A stretch of 64,000 bases of DNA, taken from the NCBI GenBank assembly GCA_022606135.1, contig JABYQN010000003.1:3286001-3350000 (forward strand). Reading direction: 5' to 3'. Below are positions 34,769 to 47,889 of this stretch, in pieces. The notes under the pieces were generated by a model. The model made no database searches. It was not told where the DNA came from and saw only the letters and a program-made list of their open reading frames with translations. This DNA comes from Fomes fomentarius. Lineage: Eukaryota; Basidiomycota; Agaricomycetes; Polyporales; Polyporaceae. Made by a program: the position numbers and the translations under genes. Within the stretch, counting starts at the first letter, position 1, and every line of letters starts with the position of its first letter.

Positions 34769-35028
34769 GGCCAAGCTCGTCGTACGTGTCCGTCCGGCAA
34801 GGAGGTGGACAGAGAGAAGCTTGAGTGTGCCGGAGGTGGGTATATGCCTCGGCAATGCCGCGGGGAAGGAAGGAAGAGTGAGGCGCTCGCCGCGTCGCGT
34901 GTGGGCCGTGGCGACGCGTTTTTGGCGCCGGCCGGTAAAGAGCTGCTCACTGTTCGCGCTTTCGTCTCCAACCTCCTCCACGACCATCCCCCACGACCCC
35001 TCACGACCCGCCACCCGCGCTGGCCACC
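34769..35028. promoter_or_regulatory. Bidirectional promoter between the peptidase and dynamin genes
   Basis: Only 260 bp separate the two divergent start codons, so both core promoters must share it. The dynamin start sits in a strong context (ccaccatgg). No clear TATA box is visible. A CT/CC-rich run (34975-35025) precedes the dynamin start. Confidence 0.6.
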
Positions 35029-37844
35029 ATGGACGCCGACCTAATCAAGCTCGTTAACAAGCTTCAAGATACCTTCGCTAATCTTGGTCAGTCCTACCGC
35101 CCCCTTCTTCCTTCCAGAATGAAACTCACGTGCTTGTAGGCGGAGAGCTGGACATGCCCCAGCTGGCTGTGGTACGTGCATCAGTCTAACGAGAGGCAGG
35201 GATAATTTTTGAAGAGGCGTGGTAGGTCGGGAGCCAGTCTGCCGGAAAGTCCAGTGTCCTTGAGACGTGCGTCTGTCCCTGTCTTCCATGCCGTAGATGT
35301 ACTAACCGCCTCTCAGGATTGTCGGTCGCGACTTCTTACCGCGCGGTCAAGGCATCGTCACCCGTCGACCACTCGTCCTCCAGCTAATCCACACACCCGC
35401 ATCGGAATCTACCCCCGACTTGCAAGAATGGGGCCAGTTCCTCCACATCGACAAGCGGTATACGGACTTCAACGACATCCGCCGCGAGATTGAGCAGGAG
35501 ACGTTCCGTGTCGCTGGGCAGAACAAGGGTATCAGCAAGCTTCCCATTCACTTGCGGATATACTCGCCGAATGTGCTAGACTTGACGTTGGTAGACTTGC
35601 CAGGATTGACAAAGGTGCGTAGTCGCGCAGCAGGAGATATGCATGGAGTGCCGACTTGTACCCCCTAGCTACCCGTGGGCGACCAGCCAAGCGACATCGA
35701 GCGACAAATCCGAAGTTTGGTACTCGACTACATCTCAAAACCGAATTGGTATGTACACACTAGCGCAGACTTTCCATCCGTCCCTGACCCTTGTCCAGCG
35801 TGATCCTCGCCGTCTCCGCTGCGAACGTTGATCTCGCAAACTCGGAAGCTCTCAAGCTCGCGCGGTCCGTTGACCCACAAGGCCGGCGCACAATTGGCGT
35901 CCTCACAAAGCTCGACCTCATGGACGCAGGCACAAACGCACTCGACATCCTCACCGGGCGCGTGTATCCGCTCAAGCTTGGCTTCATTGGCGTCGTGAAC
36001 CGCTCCCAGGCCGATATCAATAACGACAAGGCTCTGACCGACGCACTCGACTCCGAGGCCGAGTTCTTCCGGAACCACGCGGCGTACAGGAACATCGCGC
36101 ACAAGAACGGGACAAAGTACCTCGCGAAGACGCTCAACCAGGTGCTCATGAACCATATCCGCGACAAGCTCCCGGACATGAAGGCGCGGTTGAACACGCT
36201 CATGGGCCAAGCGCAGCAAGAGCTGAACTCGTTCGGGGACGCGGCGATCTACGGCGACAAGAACCAGCAAGGTGGGCTCGTTCTGGCTCTCATGACGCAG
36301 TTCGCGAGGGACTTCGTTGCGTCGATCGAGGGCACAAGCGTGGATATCTCGACAAAGGAACTCTCTGGCGGCGCACGCATATACTATATCTTCAACGACG
36401 TGTTCGGAACAGCTCTTTCGTCGATTGATGCTACGCATAATCTGGACAACCACGATATACGGACGGCTATCCGGAACTCAACCGGGCCAAGGCCGAGCTT
36501 GTTTGTCCCGGAGATTGCGTTCGACTTGCTTGTCAAGCCACAGATCAAGCTACTAGAAGCGCCGAGTTTGCGCTGCGTGGAGCTTGTGTACGAGGAGCTC
36601 GTCAAGATCTGCCACAATTGCACGAGTGCGGTAGGTTCTCGCCGTGGTGCAGTTTATATTGCCATACTCATCAACGACACAGGAGTTGCAAAGGTTCCCC
36701 AGGTTACACGCACAACTAGTCGAGGTCGTGTCTGAGCTACTCCGCGAACGTCTTGGCCCGACCACGGACTACACTCAGAGCCTCATTGACATTCAGACCG
36801 CGTACATCAACACCAACCACCCAGCGTTCATTCAAGGGTCCGCCGCCGCCGCATACTCCATGACGTCACCCCCTAAGCCCTCGCCCCGAGTAAGTCTGTT
36901 TACTGCGATCGATACAACAGATCGCTGAACACAGTTGCAGAGATCCCTCGAACACCACGCCTCCATCGAGTCTGTCAACGGCGCCACCACGCCAACGGAA
37001 GACGACGAATCCATCGACGAGCCCACCACGAACGGCATCTCAGGACGCACTTCGACCCTTCCCGAACGCTCACGACAAGGCGCAGCCTCTGCCCCACCCA
37101 TCACCGTCCCCTCAGGTACTGGCTCGCACCGGCACCACTCACCCAAGACACACCGCGACCAGGCGTCATCGCGCAACGTCTCTGGAGCCTCTATCGTTGG
37201 CGGCTCGGGGACCTCGCCGCAGAACGGCACGGCGAAGGAGACGTTCTTGAACTACTTTTTTGGGCAGAACGGCCCGGGCCCGCTCTCTGGCACGACGACG
37301 GAGCGCGCGGGGGTCGTTAATGGGAGCGGCTTTGCGCCGACAGGACGGGATGTGATGGGTGCGGACCCCGTGCTTGAGACGGGCTTGATGGCGGGCAAGC
37401 GGACGCTTGACAACAGCAATGCGGCGTATGATATGAAGAGCCTCGGGAGGCATATCGAGGCGGTGAGTTCCATTCCTCTCTTGGAATGTGACGACACTGA
37501 ACACGTACGGCGCACGACAGGCATCCGACGGGAGCGCGCACCTGACGATGCGCGAGGAGATGGAGACGAACCTGATCCGGTCCCTCATCCAGTCGTACTT
37601 CAACATCGTCCGGCAGACGATCCAGGACCTCGTGCCCAAGGCGATCATGCACCTCCTCGTGAACAACACCTCGCAGCTCGTGCAGAACCGCCTCGTCGCG
37701 TCGCTGTACAAACCCGAGCTGTTCGGCGAGCTCCTCAACGAGGACGAGGCGCTGGTCGCGGAGCGCACGCGCGTCAAGGCGCTGCTCGATGCGTACCGGG
37801 ACGCATTCAAGACCCTTTCGGAGGTCACGCTCAAATCGACGTGA
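35029..37844 (+). CDS. dnm1: Dynamin-related GTPase, Dnm1-like (mitochondrial/peroxisomal fission)
   Basis: Nine exons join in phase: 35029-35086, 35140-35171, 35226-35266, 35317-35614, 35669-35748, 35799-36630, 36683-36889, 36941-37462, 37521-37844. The product is 797 residues. The G1 loop [12 protein letters not shown] is split by an intron. G2/G3 read IVTRRPL and LVDLPGLTK, followed by [10 protein letters not shown], and G4 is TKLDLMD. The middle domain and a low-complexity insert B with FLNYFFGQN precede a GED ([25 protein letters not shown]). There is no PH or proline-rich domain. Insert B and GED resemble Dnm1/Drp1 more than Vps1, but this assignment is by eye. It acts as a membrane-constricting ring on mitochondria and peroxisomes. 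Confidence 0.85.
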
Positions 37845-38738
37845 GTTGTCGTCGCCGTTGGTTTAGGATGCAGAAAGCAGGAGGCGGTTTGTTGTGGTGT
37901 ACATGCACGCATGGATGCGTATGATGATGATGATGATACACATGTTGCACGCGCTCTCGCTATAGGTACTACATAGAATTGCTTTGCCATCGTATGTTCT
38001 TCCCCTGTTTTTCGGGCTTACTACTTAGCACACACGATCACCGTACAAGTACAATACATATTCTTACTCAGCCATGAACGCATGACACCCCATCCTCAGC
38101 TTGATTGCAGTGGTCACTGGTGAGCTTTGCCCACTTGATCCTCGGTGTCTTCGATGGTCGTTCCGCGCAAGGTGTGATTCTTTTCGCGATCACCTGCCGC
38201 TAGTAGGTCAGGCAATTCGCGACGACTAATTGTACGTACAAACGGCTTCTACTCAAACACAACACCAGGCCCCAAGGCCTAATTACGAACAATACTATCA
38301 CAGGAGCATCACAATCGACAGGGGCAACAACTCGTGTATCGGAAGCCCGAGGCGGGTTCTGCGACTAAGTACACGCTGGAGCACGAGGATCAGAAATTTT
38401 CAGGACGGGGTAGCAAACAATGCACGTACGCGGCCAATACACATCATGATCATGAGAAACATACGAGTCGTAGGCTAAGGCATTCACAAAATACGGTACG
38501 AGCTATAGCAGGGGAGAGGAGCATCTATGCGAGACCAGGGAGGGTTCGACTGTACATCAGGAGCAAGAGACAACACGGAGCGACCGAGCACTCGACTTCG
38601 GCCAGCGAGACAACCACAGCAGTATACCACAGACACAGAGAGGGAGCGGGTCCGGACCACGTCGCGGAGGAAGTATCCGCGCGGAGCGGCAAGGAGGATG
38701 GTGAAGTAGGTTTGGTGGTAGAGGGCCCGTGTGGCACT
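37845..38738. other. Intergenic between convergent genes
   Basis: This holds the 3' flanks of the dynamin gene (+) and the BCS1-like gene (-). A short ATG/GAT microsatellite (tatgatgatgatgatgat) lies at about 37918-37936. No coding frame is supported. Confidence 0.6.
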
Positions 38739-41700
38739 CTAGGCCTGCGCGTCCGCGGGTGCCTCAGCCGGAGCGTCCTCCGGCTGCGGTGCTGGCTGCT
38801 GTTGCTGCGCCTTGACAGCGACCCACTTCTCCGCGTCCACTGCGGGGCTCTTCTCGGGCTCCTCTTCAGACGTGATACTCTCCTCTGTATCCGCGTCAGC
38901 GCCGCTGGTGTTCTCCGACTCGGATGTCGTCGTGGAGTCTGACGCTGTCGAGGGCTCGCCGTGCGTGTTGTCCGCACTGGTGGCGATAGCCTTTGCCTCG
39001 CGCTGCAACGGACGTTTCGTCTTGACGCGCACTTCCTTCTTGAGCTCCTTCTCGGCCTTCTGCAGTGCACTCTGCGTGAGCGTACTGAAACTTCGGGTAG
39101 AGTATCACTCCAGACTGGCGGTCATACCTCTTTGACGGCCTTCTCCTCCTTCTGCGGATGGCGAGGTGGGTCAGCAAAACGTGCTACTTTGAATTTTCCT
39201 GAGTGGTAAGGTACCTCTTTCGCTTCTTCTTCTTCTTTCTGCACACGGATATGCGCAGTCAGCCCGAAAATCACCGAAGTGCGTAAGTGGGACGTAACAT
39301 ACCTCCTTGCGCGCCTTCTCCTCTGCCTCCTTTTTCTCCTTCGCCTCGCGCTAGAGCATAAACCAAGTCAGCGACGGGCGCACGCACGGCCGGAAAGTTT
39401 ATTCAGGCACCTCTTCCTTCTCCTTCTTGAGCTTCTCGCGCATCTCGCGTTCGGAGATGACCCTGTGACGATAGAGTTAATATTGATGCCCGATGCCAAC
39501 CCAGTCACACAAAGCGCGACCTACCATGCTGCAACCTCGTCAACGCACTCACGCGGACGGGTTTTGTTTCTCAGCAAGTATCCCTGCAACGAGGCAACCT
39601 AAATCGCAAAAGGAGCGCAACATGAAGTCTGATAGGGTTCCCCGGACAAGCACCGCTGTCACTCACGCTCAGCTCATTTTCAGGAATGGCATCTGCGAAA
39701 CGCTTAGCAAGCTCTGAGATCTCTTCCTCCGAGAGGGCAGGGATGGAGTGCGCAGCCCGTTTGCGCTTCGAACCAGGGAGATTCGCTGCCGAAGTCGCAT
39801 CCCCAGGGTGCTTAGCAGCGTCAGCGGACCCGTTCGCCCCTGTCTGCGAGCTTGAGGCCGAGCTCGGCTTGACTGGGAAAAAGCACTTGAAGATGCCTTC
39901 GGCCTGCCACTTTGTGGCGTGCTTGAAGTTCACCCAGACGTCCATCCGCCCTGGGCGGCTGAGAGCAGGATCGAGGCGCTCGATATGGTTTGTGGTGGCG
40001 AACAGAAGGCTATCGCACGATGCAAGGGGCCACACGTCAACATTATCGTCATAGGATAGATGGGCGACCACTGGTAAATGGATGGGTGGATGGAGATCGG
40101 TGACTCACCGACCCTCGGCCGCAGCAACGCCATCGAGACTGTTGAGAAGGCCGCTCAAGCTCAGCGTCGACCCATCATTGTTCTCATCTTTGCTCTTTCC
40201 CGACGAGCTGCTCGATGAACTCGAGGTCGGAATCCCAGTGGACGTTTCATCGCGGGATATGCCCCGCGTGAACGCAGCGTCTAGATCTTCTAGAAGGAGA
40301 ATACATCTGTTGAGGCGGGATTTCAGTACACGCAGACCCGGGCGCCCATCTTGGCCACATTCCAAATACGAACCTCGATGGTACATTACCCATCAACGTC
40401 GTCAGCGTGTTATCGCTCATGCTGCCAAATAACACCCGTCAGACTGGCGCGGTTCTCAGCGGAGTATGCGGCTTACTTACCCCTTTGAGGAGAGGGAGAC
40501 GACATAAATGTCAAGTCCCAGTTCCCCCGCAAGGCTGTGAATGAGTGATGTTTTCCCACTGTACATGGCGGTTCAGTGCGCTAGAACTTCCGGAGCTAGT
40601 GCTATCCCGTACCTGCCGGGGACCCCGTGCAATAGATAGCCGCGCCTGAACGGAATACCTGTCATGGAGTCAGTACCGTGACAGTTGCCACTGCGCTCAA
40701 CTGACCTCTCTCGGCATACCTGGAGGTAACTGTCAGGCCGCATGCATATTTAGCGACCCCAGATGATCACGTACCAATCCTCAGATGCAAGGAAGTCCTT
40801 GCAGTCGGCCACGATCATATCCTTGACACCAGGTTCGAGAACAATGGAACTCATAGGTCGCTTCTGACGCGCCCCATTCCATCGCCAGCAGCCGTAGGTA
40901 CTGAAGGGTGTCACAACATGAGTAACCGGACGGCTCGAAGAAGGATAGCATACGCGTGACGTACGTGTCTGCCATGAAGATGTGCACGCGGTGCTCCGCA
41001 TCCTTCTCGTACTCACGCTTCGCTTCGAGCACAAGCTTCTTCAGAATGTCATTGTTCCGGGCGACGACACTGACAAGCCATATCAGGGTGCCACTCCGAC
41101 GGGCGCTCGATTCGGGGACATACCTTATTTTGAGCTCAGCGCACGAGCCGTAATCCTGGAAACGCTTCGTGCGTGTTATCTTGTTTGATGAGATATCAGA
41201 ACTGCATCTCCACATATCAGAATGCCGTGACAGATTGGATACTTACCCGGAGCCAGTGGCCTCGGTAATAGATGGTGTGTGTAGTATCTGAGACCCATGT
41301 CCGACACGAGGTTCAGTTCATCGTGATGTCATCCGAATACACTAACGAGAGTGGCGAACACTCACCCATACTGGGCACGATCGCGACTGGGTGCGCAGAA
41401 TCCCGAAGTCAGTGCTCGGCAGGGATCGAAGTCGGCAGCAATACAAATCGCGCTCACCTTTACGTCTCCGCCCGCCTCCCTGCGCGAACTCCGACGCCTC
41501 GTCCTCGTCCTCGTTCTCATTCTCGTCTTCCAGGTCTCCCGTCGTCTTCTGTGTCAGCCCATGACGGGAAACAGAACGGGTTGTGATATCGAACTCGCGA
41601 CTACGGCCCCAAGCAGGTTGCTATAACCGTATGAGTTTCACCGGCGGACCGCGTCTTGGGAAAGGCAGTCCACCCACCTTCGACAACCAGTGCATCAGCC

Positions 41701-42087
41701 TGCGTGCGCAGTTCGTCAGTGGCAAAGAAGACTTCCAAGGGCGGCGGATTTTAAGACTACCACCCACCAATCATATGGGTAGTCTTCTTGACTGAAGTGT
41801 GCGGTCAGGAAGAACGCTGTTGGGATGCCACATTCAACAAATGCGGCGGAAGACGCGGCGCGCTGACAACGAGAACTCACAGTCAATGAACCCGTTCCAC
41901 GCCGATACTGACGCCCTCCGTGCCGTCTCCACCGTCCCGCCAATGACGACAAGTTTCTGCATAAATCCCGTTGTTTCAGAACACAATGGGGTAGACGTCT
42001 CGGAGCAAGATAGATCCTGACCAGTGTGTCTTGAATGGGATTGCTGTTGCCCGAGAGGGGCGAGAGCAAACTCTTAATGGCTTGCAT
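38739..42087 (-). CDS. BCS1-like AAA ATPase with long charged C-terminal tail
   Basis: Exon 1 (42087-42022) encodes [20 protein letters not shown]. Exon 2 starts at 41956 with [20 protein letters not shown], then [16 protein letters not shown] and LMHWLSK, the BCS1 N-terminal domain. [11 protein letters not shown] and an acidic insertion follow. The AAA core shows [20 protein letters not shown] (Walker A), [11 protein letters not shown] (Walker B), [16 protein letters not shown] and RPGRMD. A Ser-rich insert lies in the AAA domain. The C-terminus adds a Lys/Glu-rich predicted coiled coil and an acidic tail ending PADAQA. BCS1 proper folds the Rieske protein through the inner mitochondrial membrane. 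Basidiomycetes have several paralogues with tails like this, so the exact substrate is uncertain. Confidence 0.8.
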
Positions 42088-45000
42088 CGCGTCGGGAGGG
42101 AGGGTGGGAGTGGAGGAGCGGAGGCGGGCGAGCAGTCGTACGGTGAGGGTTTATATGTAAGTCCGTTCGTGGCCGCGTGTCCAGTCGGATGGGTCTTACG
42201 CGCTCTTGTTAACTTCGGAAGGAGTAATGCCCAAGCGGAAGCGGAATCTTGAGATTGGCAGGTTTTTTGCACACGGATAACCTGACCCTGAGGTGGCGAA
42301 TTCGTACTGAGCGCTTCGAGGACTGCAGCGTGCCAGTCACCGGTGGCTGGGTGATCAAGCGGAGTGGAAGACGTGTGGGTGAAACGGCTACAGCAGGATA
42401 CGTACGTATAGATTACTTTCCTAGAAGTGCAGATCCAGCAAGCTTGGGCAGCCAAAGACACCATTCCTGCGCCCTCCATCACGGCGGTTGCCCAATGTCG
42501 CGGATGGCGCATGCCACTTTGAGTACAGGCGGAACCCAACGCTTGCCTCGTGTCACGGCTATATTAGTCGAGTTAGTCGCTCGCGATCAACCTCTCCCGA
42601 CGTGTCTTACGCTACTCAGCAGTCAGAGCTGCTCCTCCCCTCCGCTCTCCGCTGAACAGTTGGTGGTTGTGCTCGAGTGCGCGACGGCTTTGGAATGCAT
42701 GTCAGATGGGCGTATCGATACAATAGGCAAGGACGCACGGTAGGGTCCGTGCGGCGGCGGTGTGCGCCCAGCCTGACTGTGCGAGCTACGGATCCTCGGA
42801 CCGCGCTACGAATGGGCGGGGAATGGCGCTTGGAGCATCAAATGCTCTCACTCCCTCCTCCCTCGGCTGGGAGAGGCATGTGGCCAGCTGCGAACAGGAA
42901 ATGTATATGACTCGCGTACTCCATCCGCCGCGCGCTCTCTATCAGCTTGCCAGCATCGAAACGAGGAAGGGAATACGACCTCCCGTCAACCTATTCGAAG
43001 CCCTCTTTACTCTTCCTTCTCCACAGAAATTAACACTGGACGTCGCTCTAGAAGACGGCACCAGTTGGTGCCGAGCGGAGGTAGTTTCCTCGCCTTCGGA
43101 AAGTCCGAACAGCCTCCATCATCCATGTTACTTCATCTGTGCGTAGCCCTCACCCATGCGCCGTAGACGTGTGTCGCACGCATGCTTGCGGGAATCATAG
43201 TCTCAGGCCGGATCCGCATCGAGTTCGTAACTTGTCCTGGCACCTGCGGACAACATTGTAAACGTACTTCGATGTCAATATCGTGGAGTAACCTTGCGGG
43301 ACGTCCGTGTGTCAGTACACCTGTTGCTCAGGATGCTCGATCCGTTGTACGTAAGAGAAACAGATGCTTCGCCACTTACGGTGACTTACCTCCCCAAGGC
43401 CACATCCGACGATGGTCCTTGTATTTCTCGGCCTTTAGGAGACCACACCTTATGTCATAGGAACGTGCGGGTTCCGGGTGCATTTATTCGAGGAACGCGC
43501 GTGGCCAGGTGCCTGTATACGCATCATCAGCAAAGCCTCGGTCCTCGGAGGCTCGGACACGCACACAACGCTCACAATGGGGTCTACACGGCGCGGACCA
43601 GGATTTCAGGGTGGTGTACGCCGCCCTTGACTGAAGCAGACTCACCAGCCTCGTGCTTTGCTCTCCTGTCTTTTAGGGTAATGATTGATGCCAGATACGC
43701 CCATAGCGATTCGAATCAACCACACCGCAACCCACGTCAATAGGATCTCCGCTCCTCGAGAGCGGCATAGCGAACGCCCAAGTCGTATGGAAATGCAACA
43801 TAGAACGCAAGAAACCTGGCCAAGGTGCCCTTGAACCCATGATAGAGGAACGAGGGTCTGTTGAGCACGATAGAATCGAGTTCAAGGAGACCATAGTAGT
43901 GGTCGGATAGGAGATCGCCGTTATACAGGACGCAAGAGCTCCCACAGGACTTCTAGTACAGATGAACCGTGGTGTCTTCCAGTCCCGAATATCAGAATCG
44001 CGAACACAAAAACATGCTCGTCAGCGAATAGGAAGCATTCTTGATTAGGAAAGTCACAAACACTCGGGTCGCCGCAGCCCATATAACTGAGCGGTCGCTT
44101 CGCGAACCCATCAAGGACACAAGAACAGGTTCTAGGGGAAGATCAGACAATGAACGGAACAAAGAACAATGTTGATTACGATAAGGATCTAGCTCGTTCG
44201 CTGAATATGCATTAACGTTGGCTTAGACCACACTTGTTCTAGACGGCGCGACGCCCATACCACGGATCTGCGAATCGAACTATCATGATCAGTATTGATT
44301 CGTCCAATGGGCGTGTGCCACTCACCACGCGGACTGCGATGAGTACATAAGACACGACCTATATAGCAAGTAGCAAGCGGATAAATCATTATTGGATGAA
44401 ACGCACCAAAGACGATCCATTCGATTGGAAATGGCTACGTATATGGGTGTAGATTGCGTGGATGGGCTAGACCATTCCGTAAGGCAGGAACAACTACCGA
44501 GATGGACGACGCAGTTTAAGTGGGGGGAGGGTTACGGTCGCTGTTGACGAAGGGCTGGACTTGGGGAACCGGGTTGCTGGGAATTGAGCACACTTCGGAA
44601 ATGTCATGATTCCTCCGGGATGCACTGCGATTGATTAGATATTACGATATACTAGTCCTGGTGAGATATCTGTCAGTGAAACTGAACATGGCAAGGTATA
44701 CAGGCGCACAAGGAGAGAGGTCCAGGGACGCCAATGCATGAGTCAACTCTCCCGCTGCGTGAATGAACGCTAAGTAGGGGTCTCGATCGCTTGCATGCAC
44801 GGAAACACCTTGCCAATGAGGCCGCCGGATCATTTCGATGGTTGTATGCGCCTACATCCGAAGCTGACAAGACCGCGCAGTGACGTTGATCCGAACCACC
44901 TGCCTGACAATTCAGATAGAGGGATGCTGTCGGAGCACGGAGACACATGGGCGACAGTTGGCGCTTGGACATCGCGGCGGAACGGCTTCCGACGAGATGG

Positions 45001-45113
45001 AAGCGTCCAGCGTCATTATGCCTGTCCTACCCGGCTAGCGAGAGAGTATATGCGGGTGTTCTACTGACAGACTTGAGAAAGATGTGATGAGACGCACTGT
45101 AATGAGGGATATC
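42088..45113. other. Intergenic, about 3 kb without a supported gene
   Basis: Several short frames on both strands lack motifs. A minus-strand stretch at about 43745-43945 without a usable ATG reads YNGDLLSDHYYGLLELDS and LARFLAFYVAFPYDLG and looks protein-like. A nearby minus-strand frame starts MGCGDPSVCDFPNQECF. They might be exons of one unknown gene, but no consistent splice model was found. Confidence 0.4.
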
Positions 45114-45910
45114 CTAATCTTCTCGAAGCAGACTGCCCATTTCCATGCTGTCATTCGCGTCTTGCGTGGATGCGACCACGAGACCCTCGTTCATCTCCCG
45201 CTTGACACAGAGTTGCTCTGCGAAGATGACCGTGCCTGCGGTGCTGATGCACATGACTGCCCAGAAGAAAAGTGAGGTCGGGATCGCTGCGGAGTAGTAC
45301 GTGGTCAGGACCAGGTGGTTGAAGAGCAGGGTTAGCGCGAAGTCAAGGATGAGTCTTGGTCGACGGACAAGCGCATATAGGTAATACACGCTGTGGTACG
45401 CGTGTGAGTGGGATCGAGCGCAGGATGACGAAGATGGGACGTACTCTGCTGCCGAGGCCGCCATCCAGCATATAGCGATTATCCAACATCGCACAACATC
45501 GACGCTCCGGAAGTCGCTTTGTTGGGTAGGTCCAAGGCCGACTTGCTTTCCCCCACTCCATACGGAGTTGAACGACTTCCACGGCCCTTCGCCTGGTAGT
45601 GCGCGTGTTGTTGGGTGTCCCGCCATCTCCCGCCAGTCCATGATCATCCCTGCATCAAATCCAGTCAAGCTATACCGCTGGGGCTCACATCGCGAGGCAT
45701 ACCAACATTAGCTGCGCCGCCTTCGTACTCCAGCGATCCCGGTTCCGCGGACATGACGAGAAGTGGGGGTATGAGAAGAGAAAGCGTCAAGTAGTGCAGA
45801 GTCTGCATCGTGACGATCTAGAGACATCGTAAGCCTCACGCCACCATTAAACGCGTATTGCTGACCTGCGATGTGAGTAGGACAGGGTCCCATCCCGTCG
45901 ACTTTGCCAT
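45114..45910 (-). CDS. SYS1: SYS1-family Golgi membrane protein
   Basis: Four exons join in phase: 45910-45866, 45817-45703, 45649-45445, 45390-45114. The product is 213 residues. The N-terminus MAKSTGWDPVLLTSQIVTMQ and QTLHYLTLSLLIPPLL give the first helix. AANVGMIMDWREMAG follows, as in fungal Sys1. The second half, YYLYALVRRPRLILDFALT and FFWAVMCISTAGTVIFAEQL with CVKREM, matches the conserved C-terminal helices. Sys1 recruits the Arl3/ARFRP1 GTPase to trans-Golgi membranes, supporting Golgi trafficking. All splice sites are GT-AG. The start codons of this gene and the first MYND-like gene are 139 bp apart and divergent. Confidence 0.85.
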
Positions 45911-46048
45911 CGTGCTCGTCGTCCAAGGTAGCGAGTGTTAGTGTCACTCCGATCGCGTTGGAGGCTCTGGCGTCTATCAATCGGCAAACGCCGACAGCAA
46001 TACCTTTCACCGACTCGGTTGAATACTCAACCACTCACCGCGACACCG

Positions 46049-47588
46049 ATGCCTATACCGACGGTAGAAGGGTACATCAATGGCAAAGCTCACGCGGATC
46101 GCGCTGCTCAGGCCGAACAGATGCCCCGCATCCACGAGGTCGTCTTCAATCGATCACCCGTCTTACCTGCGGTCTACGAGAGCTTCGACGATCTGGTGAT
46201 CCTCAAACAAGAACTGTACTACGATTACCACAAACCACCCAACTACAGGAAAGTCTACAGAGAGTCTGCGCAGATGATCCAAGACTATCCCTACGAGCGC
46301 CTCAAACGCGCTGGAGAGTTACGCGATGGTCCGATGATGGTCGAACTTGCAGTGAGGTAAATCGCGGTCGAGCTTGGATGGCGAGGCGCGCACCCCGATG
46401 CTAACCATCATCTGCCGTAATAGGAGCATTGTCTCATGCCAGGCTAAGGATGACCCAAGTTTCAACATGCTCAAAGAATTGCAATCACTCACCGGACTCG
46501 ACGAGCACAGGAGGAACGCAGAGGCAAGTCAGGCGGTTTGACACGGCGTCACCTTCCAGCTGCGCAAATATGCCCTCGCGGTACTAGCCTGGCTGAACTT
46601 CCAGGCCCACCTCACTATGGACAGGGACGGGTCTCTCCATGCCGTTATCGTACGGTACTGGATGACCAACGCCGCTTACTACGCTAACATCCTCTGCTGG
46701 GAGGGGCCCATCCCTCCGATCGTAATTCGGATCACGACTTGGCTGATGACCTTGAACAAGCGATTCGGGGTTGACGTGCGCACTATGGATGGCTTTGATA
46801 AGCTCAACGCTTTGTGGCGGACGTACGACGACTTCATGATCTGGCAGTCAGATAAGGAGAAGGAACGTCTCAAGAAGATTTCGAAAGCACCCAACCAGTA
46901 TCGGTGCGCTGCTGATGGCTGTGGGATACAAGCGATCAATAAGAGAGCTCTACGAAGATGCGGCGGGCGATGTCCGGACGAGACCAAACCACACTACTGC
47001 AGCCTCGAGTGTCAAGAGAGGGTACGCCTTCGGCATCTATACCTGCATCAGTGATACTCACTCCTAAACAACAGCATTGGTTCGTTCATCGGCATGCTTG
47101 CACACGGGGTCTCTCAAGTCTACCAATCATGGACGATGATAGCGACCCTGCCTGGATTGACGTGAAGAAATACGAGACCAAGTATCCCAATGCCAATCTT
47201 CCAGATTGGCTCGTCTGGTCAGAGTGGAACGGTGCAGAGATCTTCATCGACTTCCCGCATCCCGGGAGGTATTACAAAGGCGACATTATCCGCGTGCGGT
47301 CGAAGACGTTTGGCCCAGAATTCCTGAGGTCATACAGGGCGATGTGGCAGATATCGCAATATTCCCGCAAGTTTAACGAGTCTTGTGAGTCTACTTACAC
47401 TTGGTGACATTACACGCCCCTTACTGACCGCACGCTAGTGATTGGACGGCCGTTCGACGGGTCGGCACCCTCTGCTCCACATCGAGGCGTAAGTCTCAGT
47501 AAGCTTCGTTATTTCGTTGCCAGCCTAATCACCGTCATCGCAGGGTGTACTGTGCACAAAATGCGGTCTCTTTCATCTGCCAAAGTAG
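46049..47588 (+). CDS. MYND-like zinc-finger protein, array member 1
   Basis: Six exons join in phase: 46049-46356, 46424-46523, 46560-47021, 47075-47384, 47439-47488, 47544-47588. The product is 424 residues. The 36-nt second intron has a perfect GC donor (gag|gcaagt). The finger reads CAADGC...CGGRC...YCSLEC...HRHAC. Unlike its neighbours, this member has an extra C-terminal domain (DWLVWSEWNGAEIFIDFPHP, GRYYKGDIIRV) ending in LCTKCGLFHLPK. The first intron falls within the Arg codon after ELAV, a position shared by all six family members. Function is unknown; MYND-type fingers usually bind proline-rich partners. Confidence 0.75.
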
Positions 47589-47889
47589 AGGGGCGTGATA
47601 CCGCGAGTTGCGCCTGAGTTGGCGGAGAAGTCAGGAGAGATCCTCATAAATATCTGCGGTGGCCTGACATCTTAAACGTATAGTGCTCTCATTTATGTCT
47701 TGGATTTCCTATCAACATCTTGTAGAGACGTCTTGTGTATTCATGCTCTCCGTAACAGTTTCCTTAAATCCTAATTCACTCCAATGGGCGCTTTTGAAGG
47801 GACTTGCGCAACTTCATCTTCTCTCCCTTTGTTTACATATTTGTTGACCTCGTATCCTCGCCAACACTCTTGCACCTAATCTACCAGCC

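Noticed and set aside
35728..36453. Long minus-strand open frame (241 aa) opposite the dynamin gene
   Set aside because: It is antisense to a conserved GTPase exon with GC-rich codons and has no motif. It is a shadow frame.
37166..37990. Long minus-strand open frame (274 aa) opposite the dynamin 3' exons
   Set aside because: It spans a spliced intron of the sense gene and shows no domain, so it is a shadow of the GED and insert-B exons.
41976..42539. Minus-strand open frame (187 aa) covering the BCS1-like start
   Set aside because: The spliced model starting at 42087 gives the known BCS1 N-terminal motifs. This frame has none and reads through the first intron.
43673..43945. Minus-strand ORF of 90 aa as a gene
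   Set aside because: Its own frame has no motif. The more protein-like frame here lacks a start codon and splice support, so it is only noted under the intergenic entry.
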